Assembly: GCF_036370855.1 (NCBI RefSeq)
Contig: NC_088101.1
Span: 70,782,559 to 70,846,558, forward strand
DNA: 64,000 nucleotides
From: Dromaius novaehollandiae
Lineage: Eukaryota; Chordata; Aves; Casuariiformes; Dromaiidae
Direction of reading: 5' to 3'
This document shows positions 27,301 through 41,400 of the stretch, piece after piece. Position 1 is the first letter of the stretch. Each line of letters begins with the position of its first letter. Below the pieces are notes generated by a model. That model worked only from the letters and a program-made list of their open reading frames with translations. It had not been told where the DNA came from and ran no database searches. Position numbers and translations under genes: made by a program.

Positions 27301-30300
27301 TTTAATTCCAAGCACAAACACATGCATAGAACTGGAAAAAGAACTAGGCTAAGGATTTTGTTTTCCAGTTGGTTAGGGGTTCTCTTTAAAGTCAGGCCCA
27401 TTATACTAACAAAAAAATAAATGAAATATAAGGAAAATTAAAGACAGAACGAGACAGTATAGTCTTAATCTGATTTTTCTTGTGCCAGATCACCTCATTT
27501 TAACATTAACTTCCTCTCAAGCTCTACTCAACCAACAAAACATACTGAATCAGTGTATTTTGCTAGGATTCTAATAGAAATGCACACAGTTATTATTAGC
27601 ACTGTACTACTATTACTGTACTACTATTACAGTACTATAATACTAGTGCTATACTGCTATTACCACAGCTCTTCCATTGTAATCCTGTTACAAACCCATA
27701 TCCTAGCCTTATCCACTGGATTGAGTTATCCAGAAGGGGTCTCCATCCATAAGTTTAGAATTTGCTTAAAATATTTGAGAAAAACAGTAGTCCATTTTTT
27801 AGGAGTTAAATTTTAAAAATTATACTCTACATAAGAACTCTATTAAATAAAATACTTGTCTTATAAGGGTTTCCAGTACTATTCTCAGCTAAAACGAGTT
27901 ACGAGAACTTACAAATTTGGAAATGTACATGATCCTTACTTTGAATGTTCCAGTCAAAACTATTTGAATTTAATATGGCAAAGGAGTTTGAAATGGGTTG
28001 TTAAAGTCTAGTATTTTCCTACTTTTAGGATTACATTTACAGCCAATCACTCTAAAAACAGATAGACTTCTTCAGGTAACCACAAAATGAGGCCATGCTG
28101 GTGGAAAAAAAAGGGGGGGGGGAAGGAGGAACGTAAACGCTTTTCCAGACTTAAAATATTCTAATTCTTGACATTTTTGTTACAATACTTGCAAAGACTG
28201 TGTGACACAGAAGGGGATGCGGGGCCCAGAAAACAACCAGTCTTTAGAAATACTTACAGTTTGAATCCTTCCATCATCATCTTTGATGATACTGAGTAAT
28301 CTTTCCACAAGCAGAGATATGAGGGCTGTTGAAGTGGTAGGTAGAATGAGAATCTTTTGTAAAACAGCTATCAGATGCTTCCTTCATTAAAAAGGAAAAA
28401 GAAAACAATCCATTTACTTTTTTAAGAAAATGGGAGACGCTTAAGAGCTAGTATTTTATCCACTTTGAGTTAGTCTGATGCATACCTTATAAGAGTTAAG
28501 TGCTGAATGTATTTTCTTATTTAGTAATGTTTGTCTTTTCCTGATTTTACCTGATTTCTCCTCATTGGAAAAGGCTGAAATCCCCCCCGCCCCCCCCTTT
28601 TTTTTTTTTTTTTGTAAATCAAATGCAACTATGAGACTATCAACAGGGTAGAACACCGTCATATAAATCATTTAGCTAGAAACTAAAAAACAAGGAGTAC
28701 AACTTTAATTATCCTGACAATCTAGAATTATGTGTAATGTATTACACTGAGGGTTCGAAACTATTGCCATTGAAATTTGTGCCATCATAATTTTTCTGAA
28801 AATGCCTATGATGATGTGAAGTAAAAGAGTCATCCAAATGATCTTCCTACAATTTGAACAGCCTTTTGGTACGAAGTTCCAAATTTATTCTGTCTCAATT
28901 AAAACAGTCCAATTCAGCTCAGCATCTAAAACATCTGTACCTCTTTAAGCCTTGGCACACTGGGCTTAAAGCACAAAAACCCCACAGGATATTTACTGTA
29001 AGTCAGTAAATCATCCATTTATCTCCTTTAATGTTGATATATTGAGTTCCAAAGGAACAGTCTTGTAATGTCCCAATCTCAGTAATTCTTTAGAAAAACA
29101 ACTGCGTTTGCCCTCCCCAAGCAACATTGTGTCTGCATTAAAACTTCTTTTTTCCATAAAACTAAGCAGACAGTATTTGGCACAATATTGGGAATAATTC
29201 CATTAGGGAGACACTGCCATTTTTTCAGCTAGCATAGAACTGTATTTTTTTCTGTTTGACCAGTAGAAACTCTATGCCTGTTCACATCTATGAAGTGAGT
29301 GTCATAAGATTAATAACACGGATATGATTTTTATTTTTTTTTAGTTTACCTTCCTCCCTCTTCAGTGGTATCCATGCAGCCTATAACATGAATCAGTTGC
29401 TGACCTATAAATTCTTTTGTCATCAGATTTTCAAAACAGGAAAAGTCTTCTCTTTGTTCTTCACTAAGAACTGGCATATTTTGAAGGTAACTAAATCCAA
29501 ATAGAACAAAGGTAATTACAGTCACTGTTGGAATGTCAACAAAACAAAAAACAAAACAAAAACTTTCATGTCCCACGTAGTTACCATAATTACAAACCTT
29601 TACATTCATTTTTGTGTTCTCCTTTTTCTAGACGAATAGCTCCAGAAAGTTATTTATGACAAATAAAGCACGGGTTAAAAACAATGTGCTTCTTTAAAAA
29701 AAAATCATTGTTTGAGAAAGCAAAACACTAAGAAAAGAAAATGCAAGTTATGCTTTTACGTGCACGTTTAGCTCTGTACCCCTGCATGTAGGCATCGGCC
29801 TACAAATAAATGTGTATGTGCACCATTTTTCGTGTGTGTATATTTATATATATATACACACACATATATAAAAGAGTACACATACACATATATACATACA
29901 TCTCATTAGGTTTTTTGCACATTCTGGTACTATGTATTCTACATATTGAAATATGTTATACTGCCTACAAAACACAAGGTACATGAAAATCACTGAAGTG
30001 TGCAGTAAATCATTTTAAATTATATATCTGATCAACTAAAACATCAGAGGAATAACAAAAATCTGTTGTCATATACACAAAGCCAGGTAGCCTAGAAAGC
30101 ATAATCAGCTTGCTCTATTTCTTCATTTTTCTAGAGTAATTGCTTTTTACTGAGATTTTATCCATTAGCTAGTGCACACATGCTCAGAAAAATCTGTTGT
30201 GATGCATACCCTGTATAAAATTCAAATACTTATGAGCTGTGAAAGAGATTGTTTATTTTCACCACAGCTTTGTGGTTACTTTTCAGCAACAGCTCATTAA

Positions 30301-32450
30301 ATTTAGCAAATTTTAAGAATTTCTTTAAAATTAGGAAAAATGCTTAAAAGTATCTGAAAATTACAACATAGGCAGCAGCATTTAACACTAATAATCTGCA
30401 CTAGGTAACAGTGAAGTATTGAAATAAAGTTTACAGGGCTTCATTTGCTCCTAAGGCTCAACAGCTTGTGGTTTCCTGCTCTTCCTAAATAGCAAACTCA
30501 TAGTGCAATAAATCCAGACATTGATTGTACAATTTCAAATCTTACCTGAAACAACTGGTGGAACAGCTCACCAATGAATAGTTTAATAGCTCACACTACA
30601 ACCAAGTACCAGCAAATCTAATTAATCTTACCCAGCCTCTTCCTGAGGGGGAAGATAATTGAAGGCATTTGAAATAAGATTGGATGGAAGAAAGAAAATC
30701 AGTTTTCTTAGAGAACAAATGTTTTATGGACTCTTAGATTAATTATGAATGAATAAATTTATAGCCGCCATACTGGATCCACATTTCTACATTAAAGAAG
30801 CATGGACACTTAATAAATGAAGTGTTTATGAAACGTTAGCCCATTTCACATAAAACGTGAAATGATTTGTATGAATACTACAGTACACTCTGCCCACTGA
30901 AGAAAGAAAAGAATATGCATAATTTTTAATTGGGAGCATCTATCAAAACAAAGCATTTTTCCTCCAGATCTGATTTATAATCATTTCAGGAAGCTTCACT
31001 CTACATTTCATGGCTTAACTGAGCAATATCTCAGTTAAGATTCCTCAGCAGTCTCCATTTTAATGGTGTTGCTCATAAATATGAATTCTGTTAACCCCTT
31101 AGGTTAAGATTCAAACTTTTCTGGATGAATATCCAACCGAGACAAAAAAAAAAATCACCTTTCTTCATTCTGGTAAAAGCCTGACCTCACAAAACACTCA
31201 CTGTTTTTTGCCTGGTTAAATGTTCTATAATTGTCTCATTTAGCAGCTCTACCACTGCTTTAGAACAGAAATTTTTGTGAGGCATGCCTGTCTGAACAAG
31301 GAGACAAAAGGGAGTGAACTGTCTCTTTCAAGAGCACTTTGGGACAGCAGCCCAATTTCTGTGAATTTTCACAAGTACAACAACAAAAAAGTACCATTTT
31401 CCAAAAACTCGGAAACTTTCTGCAAGTTCTTTGCCAAAGACACCACAATCTACATACTGATAGATGGACAAAGGATAGCTGTATATTACAGAACAATTAT
31501 TCTAGTATCTTAAATGGCAAAGAATTATATGCTATAGATCTACAAGTCCATCTTGCTCATAATTCACGAGAATAGAGTTTTCAAAATAATTTTCACATTA
31601 TAACTTTGTTCTTTTCAGTTTTTTTTTTAAAGTAGTAAATCCTCTCAAGCATCTCTTAAAAAAAAGTAAGGTTGAAAAGTTGAGTGTTCAAATGTTAGCA
31701 ACTGTCAGAACTAAAGCTGCCTACGCTTGTATTTCTGCATTCTAAAAGCACTGCAGCTCCCATTCATTATCAAATTACCAATTATCAGTTGAATTACAGT
31801 AATCGTGTGAATGTTCTTTATTTAACAGAATTGTAAACTATATGAACTTACCTTGCATTTACCTCACTGAAATTTAATCACTGAATAACTCTACCTATGC
31901 TATACTCCAGCAACATCCACATGCTATTACCATGTAACTAGAGCAAAGGGTAAAAACTTTAACCAGACTAGAGTGAAGGGTAAAATGTTCTTACATCCAG
32001 CACCTTTAAAATACATGCCTTTATAATACAATACCTTTATACCTTTATATAATACAATACCTTTAAAATACACACGAACAATTCTTAATCGTTCTCATTC
32101 AGTGCATTCTTAACTGCACAGTCTCCTGCTTTACTTCTGACTTTTCCAGAAGTTTCAGTATTTGTCTCTAATTCTGATATTCCTTAAAAAAAATTTGGCT
32201 TTGGAAGAAACCTAAATAGTTGAAGTAAAATATTCTCTATTTTTAATCCATTTTTGTGGTATTTAAGGAGTTTGCATTTAAATGCAATGTACCTTAACAA
32301 ATAATCTGCATATATAGCAGGTTCTGGCAACATCTGTTCTAGTAAATCTTCACCTTCTTCACCTTTTGATTTTAGGTATTCACAAAGAGATCTCCAATAT
32401 AACGCATTCTCAGCTGTTAAGTCTTCCAATGGAATCAGTTTCCTTAACCA

Positions 32451-32489
<39 letters not shown>

Positions 32490-35400
32490 GATAAATAAAA
32501 TAGTGACAAAGTCAAACACACAGAAATAGATTATTTGCTAAGACAAAAAAAAACTGTTAAAAATATCCTCCACAGAAGTACTTCAAGACTGAAAAAATAA
32601 CTTCCTCTTCATAAAGGAGCTCCTTGAGCCTCTCACTACATTGCGCTTTCCTATATTGTAAATTGAGGCTGTCTATTACCAGTTTGCAGAAAGATTCTGT
32701 TCAGACCTCCAGATCTCCTAGAGCAACCACCTATAACCAAGTACTTCAGCTCTATAAAACATTATCATAATTCCATTAAAATGCAGAAATGCAACAGCTT
32801 CTATTTATGAGTTCTGTCTCATCACCGTCAGTGGAACTTCAGCATTTATCACTTCCTTGAGTATTGTCTTACTTGCACACTATCAATAACGACATTGTTT
32901 TTCTTCTAAGTTATTCACAAAAAAAAAATCCAAAAGAGAACAGCAACTTGTAGATGAAAATTGATCTTTAGATGGTTTCCCATTAATCTGATGAGTCCTT
33001 ATTTAAAAGCCCATTTAATAAATATAAATCATAGACTTCAAAATCTAAGCATTTATCATACAAATATTGCACCACTCAAGCTGTAGTCAAAAACATCATA
33101 AAATAACAAGCCAAATCTTTTCCATAAATCAAAGAACTTAATTACAAGCTGAATAATTTCAGTCACTTCTGAAAATGTCATTAGCCTGACAGATCTATTT
33201 CTTCAAAAAATTACTTTCAATTCTCAGTTAACCCAATCCCTTATAATAAAATCCTTGTTTTGGGCAGGATCAAAGTCAGACTCAAATCCATAACTATAAA
33301 AATTCTTCCTTTGACCCTCTTAAAATATTGGCACATTTCCAGAGGCTGTAAGAAAGTTTTCTCCATTATCGTTGCTTTTTAAAAATTCAGACAGGCCCTC
33401 ATCTGTGGCTTTTGAGTGCAATGCATCTGCTAATTTAAAAACATCCATCATAAGCCACTATTGGAATGTAAGTCACATCACATTAAGTCATATCATAACA
33501 TTACACATTCCTTTCTCCAAAACAAAAAATAAATTTTTATTGATCATTTTATCAGTCACAATTTTTCATTTAAATTTATCATTTATTATCCGAGATTAGA
33601 CTGCTGCCACTGTTAATAATCATTTCACTCTTGTTTCTTCAGTTACCTCAACATTGTTTCTTTTTGCAACTTTTTGCTTCCCATAGCAATTTCCTATATT
33701 TTCCTATTTCTTGTGTGTTTTCATTGTCTTCTGCTTCTTTCCCTCTTCATTTTTGCTCTATGTATCTTAATATTGATCACACCATCTCCTCAGCTTAGGA
33801 ACTCACCTGGTCAAATTCCACCAAATATTAACACAGGGAAAGAAGCCTCAAAGATACTCAGTTCCTTCAAGCTCTGTTAACACAGGTCAGATACGCCCAC
33901 AGGAGACTGAAACACAAGTTCAGTAACTCTATTCTGATTGATCTACCAATTCTCCAAACAGTACAAGCATAACTGAACAAGCCCTAAGTTGGGCTGCCCA
34001 GCAAAAACACAGAGAGGAGCCAAACAGGACTATGAAACGTGTGAAAGAGACCAGAAGCATTACTAAAAGATGGAGGAGGAAGAGCAGGAAAAGAGCTTTT
34101 CAGTATCAAAAATTAAGAGTAGAGAAAAATCATGGTTTTGCAGGGGCAAGCCAGAGCACTGCCTTTATTGCAAACTGTAGAGACAGCACAAGGAACTAAA
34201 AGAAATTACACTGTGTTACTTCTGCTTCTCATAGAGACGCTTGTTTAGTTGATGAATTTACTCCCCTTCTTGAACTCTAAGATTGTGATTTTTGGGATGT
34301 CTTTGTAAACAAAAAGTCAAACACATTTTACATTCTTTTCTTCTTGCTTGATTTGGCACAGTGATTTTCAACTGCTGAACATAGAGCTTAAAAAAAATCC
34401 AGAACACAAAGACACAAACACCAGGGAGACATCATGCCTTATGCCACAACATCTGTCTTCTAATCACAATAGTTACCCTATAGTTATCCATTTGGATAAA
34501 GCTTCTAATTTAATAGTCTTATGATACAAAATATTCATCTTTTACACATGAAAACTGATCTGCATACCTGCTATCAAGGTTTTTACAGTTCTGAACGAAG
34601 TCACTAAGTGGAGATAACGAAAACACTGCATTTAGTACTGGGATGGCCACTTCAATGCAGTTTTCCACATCCAGTCGATGAAGGAGTTCTAAAACATCCC
34701 CCTCAGTCAACTGTAACCAGGCTTGAAGCAGTTTCTTCTTCATTACCTCCTTAACAGCATCTAATAATACAGCAGTTTAAACAGTTCAAAAATGTTAAAA
34801 AGGACAAAAAATACTAAGTTTTCAACATACAAAACAAATGATTTGTATGTCATTTTTGGAATGAAATTATATAGTAGATTTTATGTTATCTTTAAAAAAA
34901 AGAAAGAAGTTAAACAAGAACAATCCATGGAGCATTACTTTAAAAGTAAATAGTTGCTTATATTACAGTAACTGTAAGTAAATGTAGGACTTCCTAATGT
35001 TTGTGCTTGCATGGAATTTATTTGTGGTGTACACATACCTTTTGCATGTGCAACTGGAATCTTTTGAAGAGTAAACAGCTAACAATCTGTACTGTAAAGT
35101 GTCTTCCGATCACCCAAAAGGGGTCACTTAAAAAGCAAGATTGACCCACGCATCTTTTAATTCCCTCCCTCACTCAGAATCCCAAAGACAAAACCTCAAA
35201 AGGAGTAAGAGCAAAGCAAAGAAATTAGCCCGACCAAACATCTTGGGACCAAAAAAAAAAAGAAAAAAAATCTCAACATAAGAAAATGGCTTTTTTTCTT
35301 TTAATACTTCTCCATGCAGACTTACTTAAATGGCTAATCAGCTAACTGTTTTCAAATAAGCGCACCCAGATTTCTAGCTACAGAAAACTAAACAAACTGT

Positions 35401-38400
35401 TCATTCCTGAACTTGTTCCATTTACCAAATCTACAATTACAGCTGTTCAGTACAGGCACTGGCTGAACACTGGCCTATGCATTTTTTGAGGCAACACCAT
35501 TTTTTCCCACTGGGACTAGAAAAAGCCCTCCATCAAAAACCATTATAACTACAAACATCACCTTGACCCAGGAAACCCCTGAGCCACAAACTCTTGTTGA
35601 GCAAGGAAGTATTCTAGGGAAGCATTGCTATATACTTGTTCTGTTTTAGGCATTTAGGCTTTGGCCATTTCTGGAGGCAGGGTACTAGTATACAGACTTG
35701 TAGTCTGATCTGCTGCACAGAATTCTTATGTTTAACTCAATTATCTAAATAGATTGAGAAATTTCATCATGGTATTTTACACTCCCTCCTCCCCCTTGCC
35801 ACAATGAAAAAATATTTTCTGGATAACTGGAGCAAGACTTCAAGGGGAAAAGTATTTCTGGAGACATCTAGAATATATATATCATGAATACACAGAGAGA
35901 TTTAAGCAAGGAAACAAAGACTAATAGTTTGGCATAAGAAAAACAGGATACACATTGGGGAACAATTTAAGTAGGGTCTCAGGACTTTGTAGGAAACAGT
36001 ATCAAAGATAAAGGTAAACAGTAAAGTCTGCACACAGTGGCAACATTCATCTTTCCTGTTATAAATAACTCAGGACTATACCTTTCAGAATTCAAAAAGA
36101 GCTGTAATAAAAAGGCCTTGAAAAGAGCTAAATTAAGGTCCTCAGAACGAGAAAACCTCTTGAAGAAGAGGAAAGGCATGAACTAGTGGTAGAATGAAAG
36201 AGAATGAGACTGAGAACTGCCAGCTGACACTACCATTAGATGTACGGTAGAAATGTAGAACTAGGCAGAATCTGAACTGGTCTTCTAGGTGAAGATTAAT
36301 CATAAAGCCTTGCTCTGAAGCCGACATGGAAAACATTCTGAATTTTTACCTAGTAATCTTGAATGAGCAGGTTTCTCTTCTGTTCGTGTTCAAGTGCTTA
36401 TACACACAGGTTAGATTTCTCACGATTCACAACCAGTATATTTTTAAGCAAGGAAAATACTCAGTCAAATCCAACAGGGCTTAATATAGCCCTTCCAAAG
36501 TTTACAAATAATACAGTAACGCTAAGTAAAACTAGCGGCTTTTATTGTGAAATTCATGTTTGCTACCACTGCAAAAATAAGTCATGGTCTACTTAGGCAG
36601 GAATAAATTGACTCTCTCAGATGCATGTGACTTTTTTGACAACAGACATAATTATGTGTACGTTCTGAATGGCAGAATATTTTTTATATAAAAATGATAG
36701 TACGGAAGACTTCAAAAACAGAATAAAGCTGCTTCATGATGAAATGAATGAGGACCAACCAAAAATTTCTAAGATAAAAAAAATTCAAGCTAGTTAAATG
36801 AAAACCAAATCACCTGAGAAGATTTCTCTCAGAATGTACATGGGAAACATTTTCAAATAATTTTCAAAATTATATTAGTGTTAGATTTCAATTCTTCAAA
36901 ATAGTTACCATTACAAAAAAAATTGACATGAAGCATCTTTGCTTCGAAATACACAGGATTATGTAATACACTTTTCCACTTTTGTGTTAAATAACCTGTT
37001 ATCACAGGTTCTCCATACATCATCCCCACAATGTTAAAAAGTTTTATTTCTTAAACATTTTCTTTATTTAAAAAGATGATCTCTTACCTGATCTGTCATT
37101 AAGTCCTTGTTGTAACAACTTTACTCTCTGTGCTATTGACAGAGCTCTCATGTGAACTTTTTCTGCCAAAACCTTAAAAAAATTAAAGACAGTAAAATAC
37201 ATTTCTAAAAATTAGAACAATTGATTTTGCAAACTATTTGTGGCTCTAAATTCTCAGTGTTATCCATACACAGAAACTGTAAGTCAATACAAGCCTGTAA
37301 TACCTCTACCCTCAGTACTGTACCAGTAAGTTAACATGCAGATTCTTGTGCATGAAAAAAAATGTAAAATAAAATAAAGCTAGAAAATTGTCTAGAAATT
37401 TGGCTGCTCAGTTTGTTTCCATATCCTGCTGTTGCATGCAATTTTTTCTCCTTAAAAGTTCCAAGAGCCCTGAATACCAGCAATGAAACCAATGATGTAC
37501 ATTGATTAAAAGACCATGAACACAGAGATTCAGTTCAAAAACAGAAGTTAATCTAAATTAAGCAAGAACAGAAGATGGTTCTGTGCATACAAAAGACTAA
37601 ACATATTGTTTGATGAGTTGATCTTATCCTTCAATTTCTAAGCTGCTAGCACAAGAAATATACTTGGTACCATTCCTTCTTGCATAGCTTTAAATATAAA
37701 CATAAGTAATGCTGATACTTCACAGAACTGGAATAAAAAAGTTGCACGATATTTTACACTAGTACTACTGTGATCCTAGTTATTCATAATTCTCTGTTAG
37801 ACAATAACAGAGCAGAAAAACTGTTTCACAAACATCACCTAGTGTGTAGATAGAAATTAACAGATTGCATAAATTACCTTTCCTTTTACTTTCTGATCCT
37901 GATGACCTAAATTTTATCACATAAATACTTTCTCTCAAGAGAGCTCTACTGTAGAGTTCAGGGGTTTTAACTTGAAAACTGGCATTAAATGACTCTCGTG
38001 AAAATAGAAAAAGAATCTGGTAAGGGAAAATAAGTTGTTTTAACCAATCTTGTCATTTAACCAAAAAAAATTATAAAAGCATGAGGGTTTTTTTTTCCTA
38101 AATCAGTTTTTGAAATTAAGTGATATAATTTACCTCATATGCCAGCTTCCTGACAGCCTCCTTTACATCCATAGTGCGACCTACAATTTTGGGCAAAGTC
38201 CTTGCTGATGGAGCAATACATGACAGTACTGCACGCCTCACTTCAGAATTTGAATCATTTTCAAGCAATGTGTTGTAAACTGAAATTTAAAATCATAATA
38301 GTGTTTTTTAAGCGCTTGAAACAGTCACACTATAGAAAAACAGAAAATACTCAAAAAAAAATCAGATGTTACTAAAATCTCTACTTGTACGATGCTCATC

Positions 38401-41400
38401 CAAACTTAGGGAACAATTTAGGGTCACAGCCCCAAGAGTTTATGGCAATTACATACCAACCTTTGATCTCAAAAGAAATTCAACTGCAGAAATAAGATTT
38501 GCAGTTGTAAGTAGGATCTTCAGTTCATAAATCTGAAAATTGCTGCTCTAAATCCTACCTATAAACAACCACTTTGTCATTTACTGAACAAAAAAAGCGT
38601 CTAAAAGTTGGCTCCTTACGACTTCTCTATTCACTGGCAATATATATCCTCAATACCTTTGAGGGGGATCCTCAAATTTTCCTATAAATGGAAAATTGCC
38701 ATCTCCATTAAGCCTATGCAAATATATTTTTCAAAAGTAGTACAGCTATTAATCCATGTTGTTACACTCTTGCCCCTTCTTGAAAAGTAAAAGCAACAAC
38801 AAAAAGACAATTTAATCAAGGAATACTTGACTTATCCTTCTTTCTTTGTGACTATCTTAATTCACTGTGACATTTATATGCTCCTAGATAAGCAAATAAT
38901 CAACAAACATTTAGAAAATACTATTTCAAGTAACGTACCCTAGCAAAAAAACCAACCAATTTATTCTTTTCACAATAGAAAGCATGTAAAATTAAGTCAG
39001 CACACAGTTTATGTAAGAACAGCAGTGCTGGTTCAAACCTACAGTTCATCTACCATAGTACTGTTTCCTGAAAATGGGAGTAGAGGTTTAATCAACAATC
39101 TTATCGCCCATAACTAAACCCATAAATGGCACAGAAACCTGGATTTCAGAGGTATTTTCCTTTAAAGGGGCTTATCCATGAGCCACACAAGATTTGCAAA
39201 GAAACAGAAAGGAGCCAAAATAAAAGCATAGGCCAACAATGACAATAACGAGTTCACGTCTGACAGAACAGACAGACATCACTGGAGACACAAAACCAGT
39301 TTTTCCATTGTCATCTGTACCCCTCCAGGCATTTTTATAAAAATTCAATCCAACTAATAATATGAAAGGGGGCCTTAGAGAGTAAGGCCAAGCGTGTATC
39401 ATATCTCCATTCGACCCCACCAATATTTTCACCATCCTTCAGCTGCATTCAGTTCAAGGAATGCCCTGAGCGCAGTATGATTTGCCCATTAATGCAGTCC
39501 CCAAAATATCTCTCTTCCAAGCAGTTCCATCCTTTCCACTTGAACATGTGCAATGTTTGCATCTATAACATCCTCTGTCAAGAAGCTCTGCAAGTTGATT
39601 ACCTATTGCAGGACAAATCTCCTCTAAGATTTCGTTACTCAATGCTTTAGAAACAATTTAAGTCAACAAATCTTGTTCTAAACAAAAGCAAAAAAAAAAA
39701 GCAATACTACTTACTATTAACAACAGGACAGTTTTCATCCTTAGGATCTTGAAGTCTCGACAGGGCCAGGACAGCTTGAATTCTCACATTTGAAAATTTA
39801 TCTTTAAGTCTAATCAGCATAGCTTCATTAATTTTATCAAATAACTCATCATCAATCTGGGCATTCTCTGGCATATTTCCCAAAAGCTTGTTGACAAGCT
39901 GGCATGCTCGAAATCTAACTGCGTGGCTGTTTGCATTGTGAGACTTGGGGGGGGGGGGGGAGGAAAGGAAAAGTATTCTTACAATCATATTCTTCTCATT
40001 TCCAATATAAAGTCATCAATATGTACATACAAGTGGCTAACATTCCGTACAGTATATGAAACATGTCCTTCTGTATTTCAAAAGCTTTCCCTATTTCCAA
40101 GTTTATTTTTTGATATGATTAAAAAGTCACAGACCAGAAAAATTATAGCCCATCAGTTACATCACTGACTTTCACAAAAAAAAAAAAAAGCATGCTCACC
40201 ACTCAATGCAGACTGCACAGCATTAGCTAACTTACACCTCTGCCTCCATAAACATTCAAAAAGTGTTAGCAATAATGACTACTGCTATTGGCCTAAACAA
40301 ATATTTTTCCACGTTGAAATACTAGTCTAAAAAAATGTCATTTAACTTGTGTTTTTGTGCTATTGGAATTTCAATCTTCTTTATGTGTATAATGTATGCA
40401 ATAAACAGAAAATGAGTAATACATATACCAACCATACTTGTATGAAAGATCTTCCAGTAATTTTACTTCTCAAAAAAACAGTATCAATTCATCTCCATAG
40501 CACTTCCACAGTTTTGCAGTTATAAATGCGACTACAGTAAAGGCTTTAATGACACACTTGTGACAGCCAAATAAGAAAATTCCTGTTTTTTCATAAGCCT
40601 AACTTTAAAATAATTTTGAAGGTTCTGGTTTCCAAATATCAGTATAAGCATCAGCAAGTTTTCCCACTGTGTGAAGTCTTCATTTATCACATTAAAGACG
40701 TTATAATAACTATTACTATACCTCAAGCAGAAAGTTGAACACATAATTCAGAAGCAAATTATCTTCTCCTTCCTCGGTACTAACCCCCTCTTCCATGTCA
40801 TAAAATGAAGTAACAAATTTAGCCACAAAGTTGATCACTTGCTCCACTGCTGGTTCCCGCTTGTAGATTATCATAGCATACTTAAGGAAATGAACGAATT
40901 TTTCATGGAAATCTTTCTTATCTTCCAACTGAAAAAGCATCAGATCACAACAAACGATAACTACCAAGCTCACCTTTCCAAAGCAGTACAACAGGAAACT
41001 AGAATAAGTAGTTTTATAATTGACAGCTACCGCTTAAGTTTTTAGAGCGCTAAACCCGGCACCCCCACCGCTGGGCACTCTCCCCTGAGCATTTCGCTCT
41101 AACTGCCCCCGCCGGCGTGCATCGGGAAGGCTGGGCTCCGCGCCGGAGCTCACGTCTACGTGCGGACCCCTTCGCACCACAGCCGACGCCCCCAGCCCTC
41201 TAGCATCACACCTGCTCCTCCGGCATCCAAATGGCTTCCAGCTGTATCACTGCTGCCTGCCGCGGGTAGCTCTCATACGGTGCATAACAGCCAGGTTTTT
41301 GTTTGGTTGTTTTTTAAAGTTGCAGGGCTCTCCTGAGGCCTACCGGCTGCAGTGCTCGCTCGAGGGGAGACAAGGCCGCAGAGCCCCCCCGCCCTCCGAG

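Noticed and set aside
29380-29609. Leftward extension of NCAPG exon 8 to an upstream ATG (frame 29346-29609)
   Set aside because: Residues before YLQNMP come from intron 7. The TTTAG acceptor at 29491-29492 restores the human-like SYLQ junction with exon 7.
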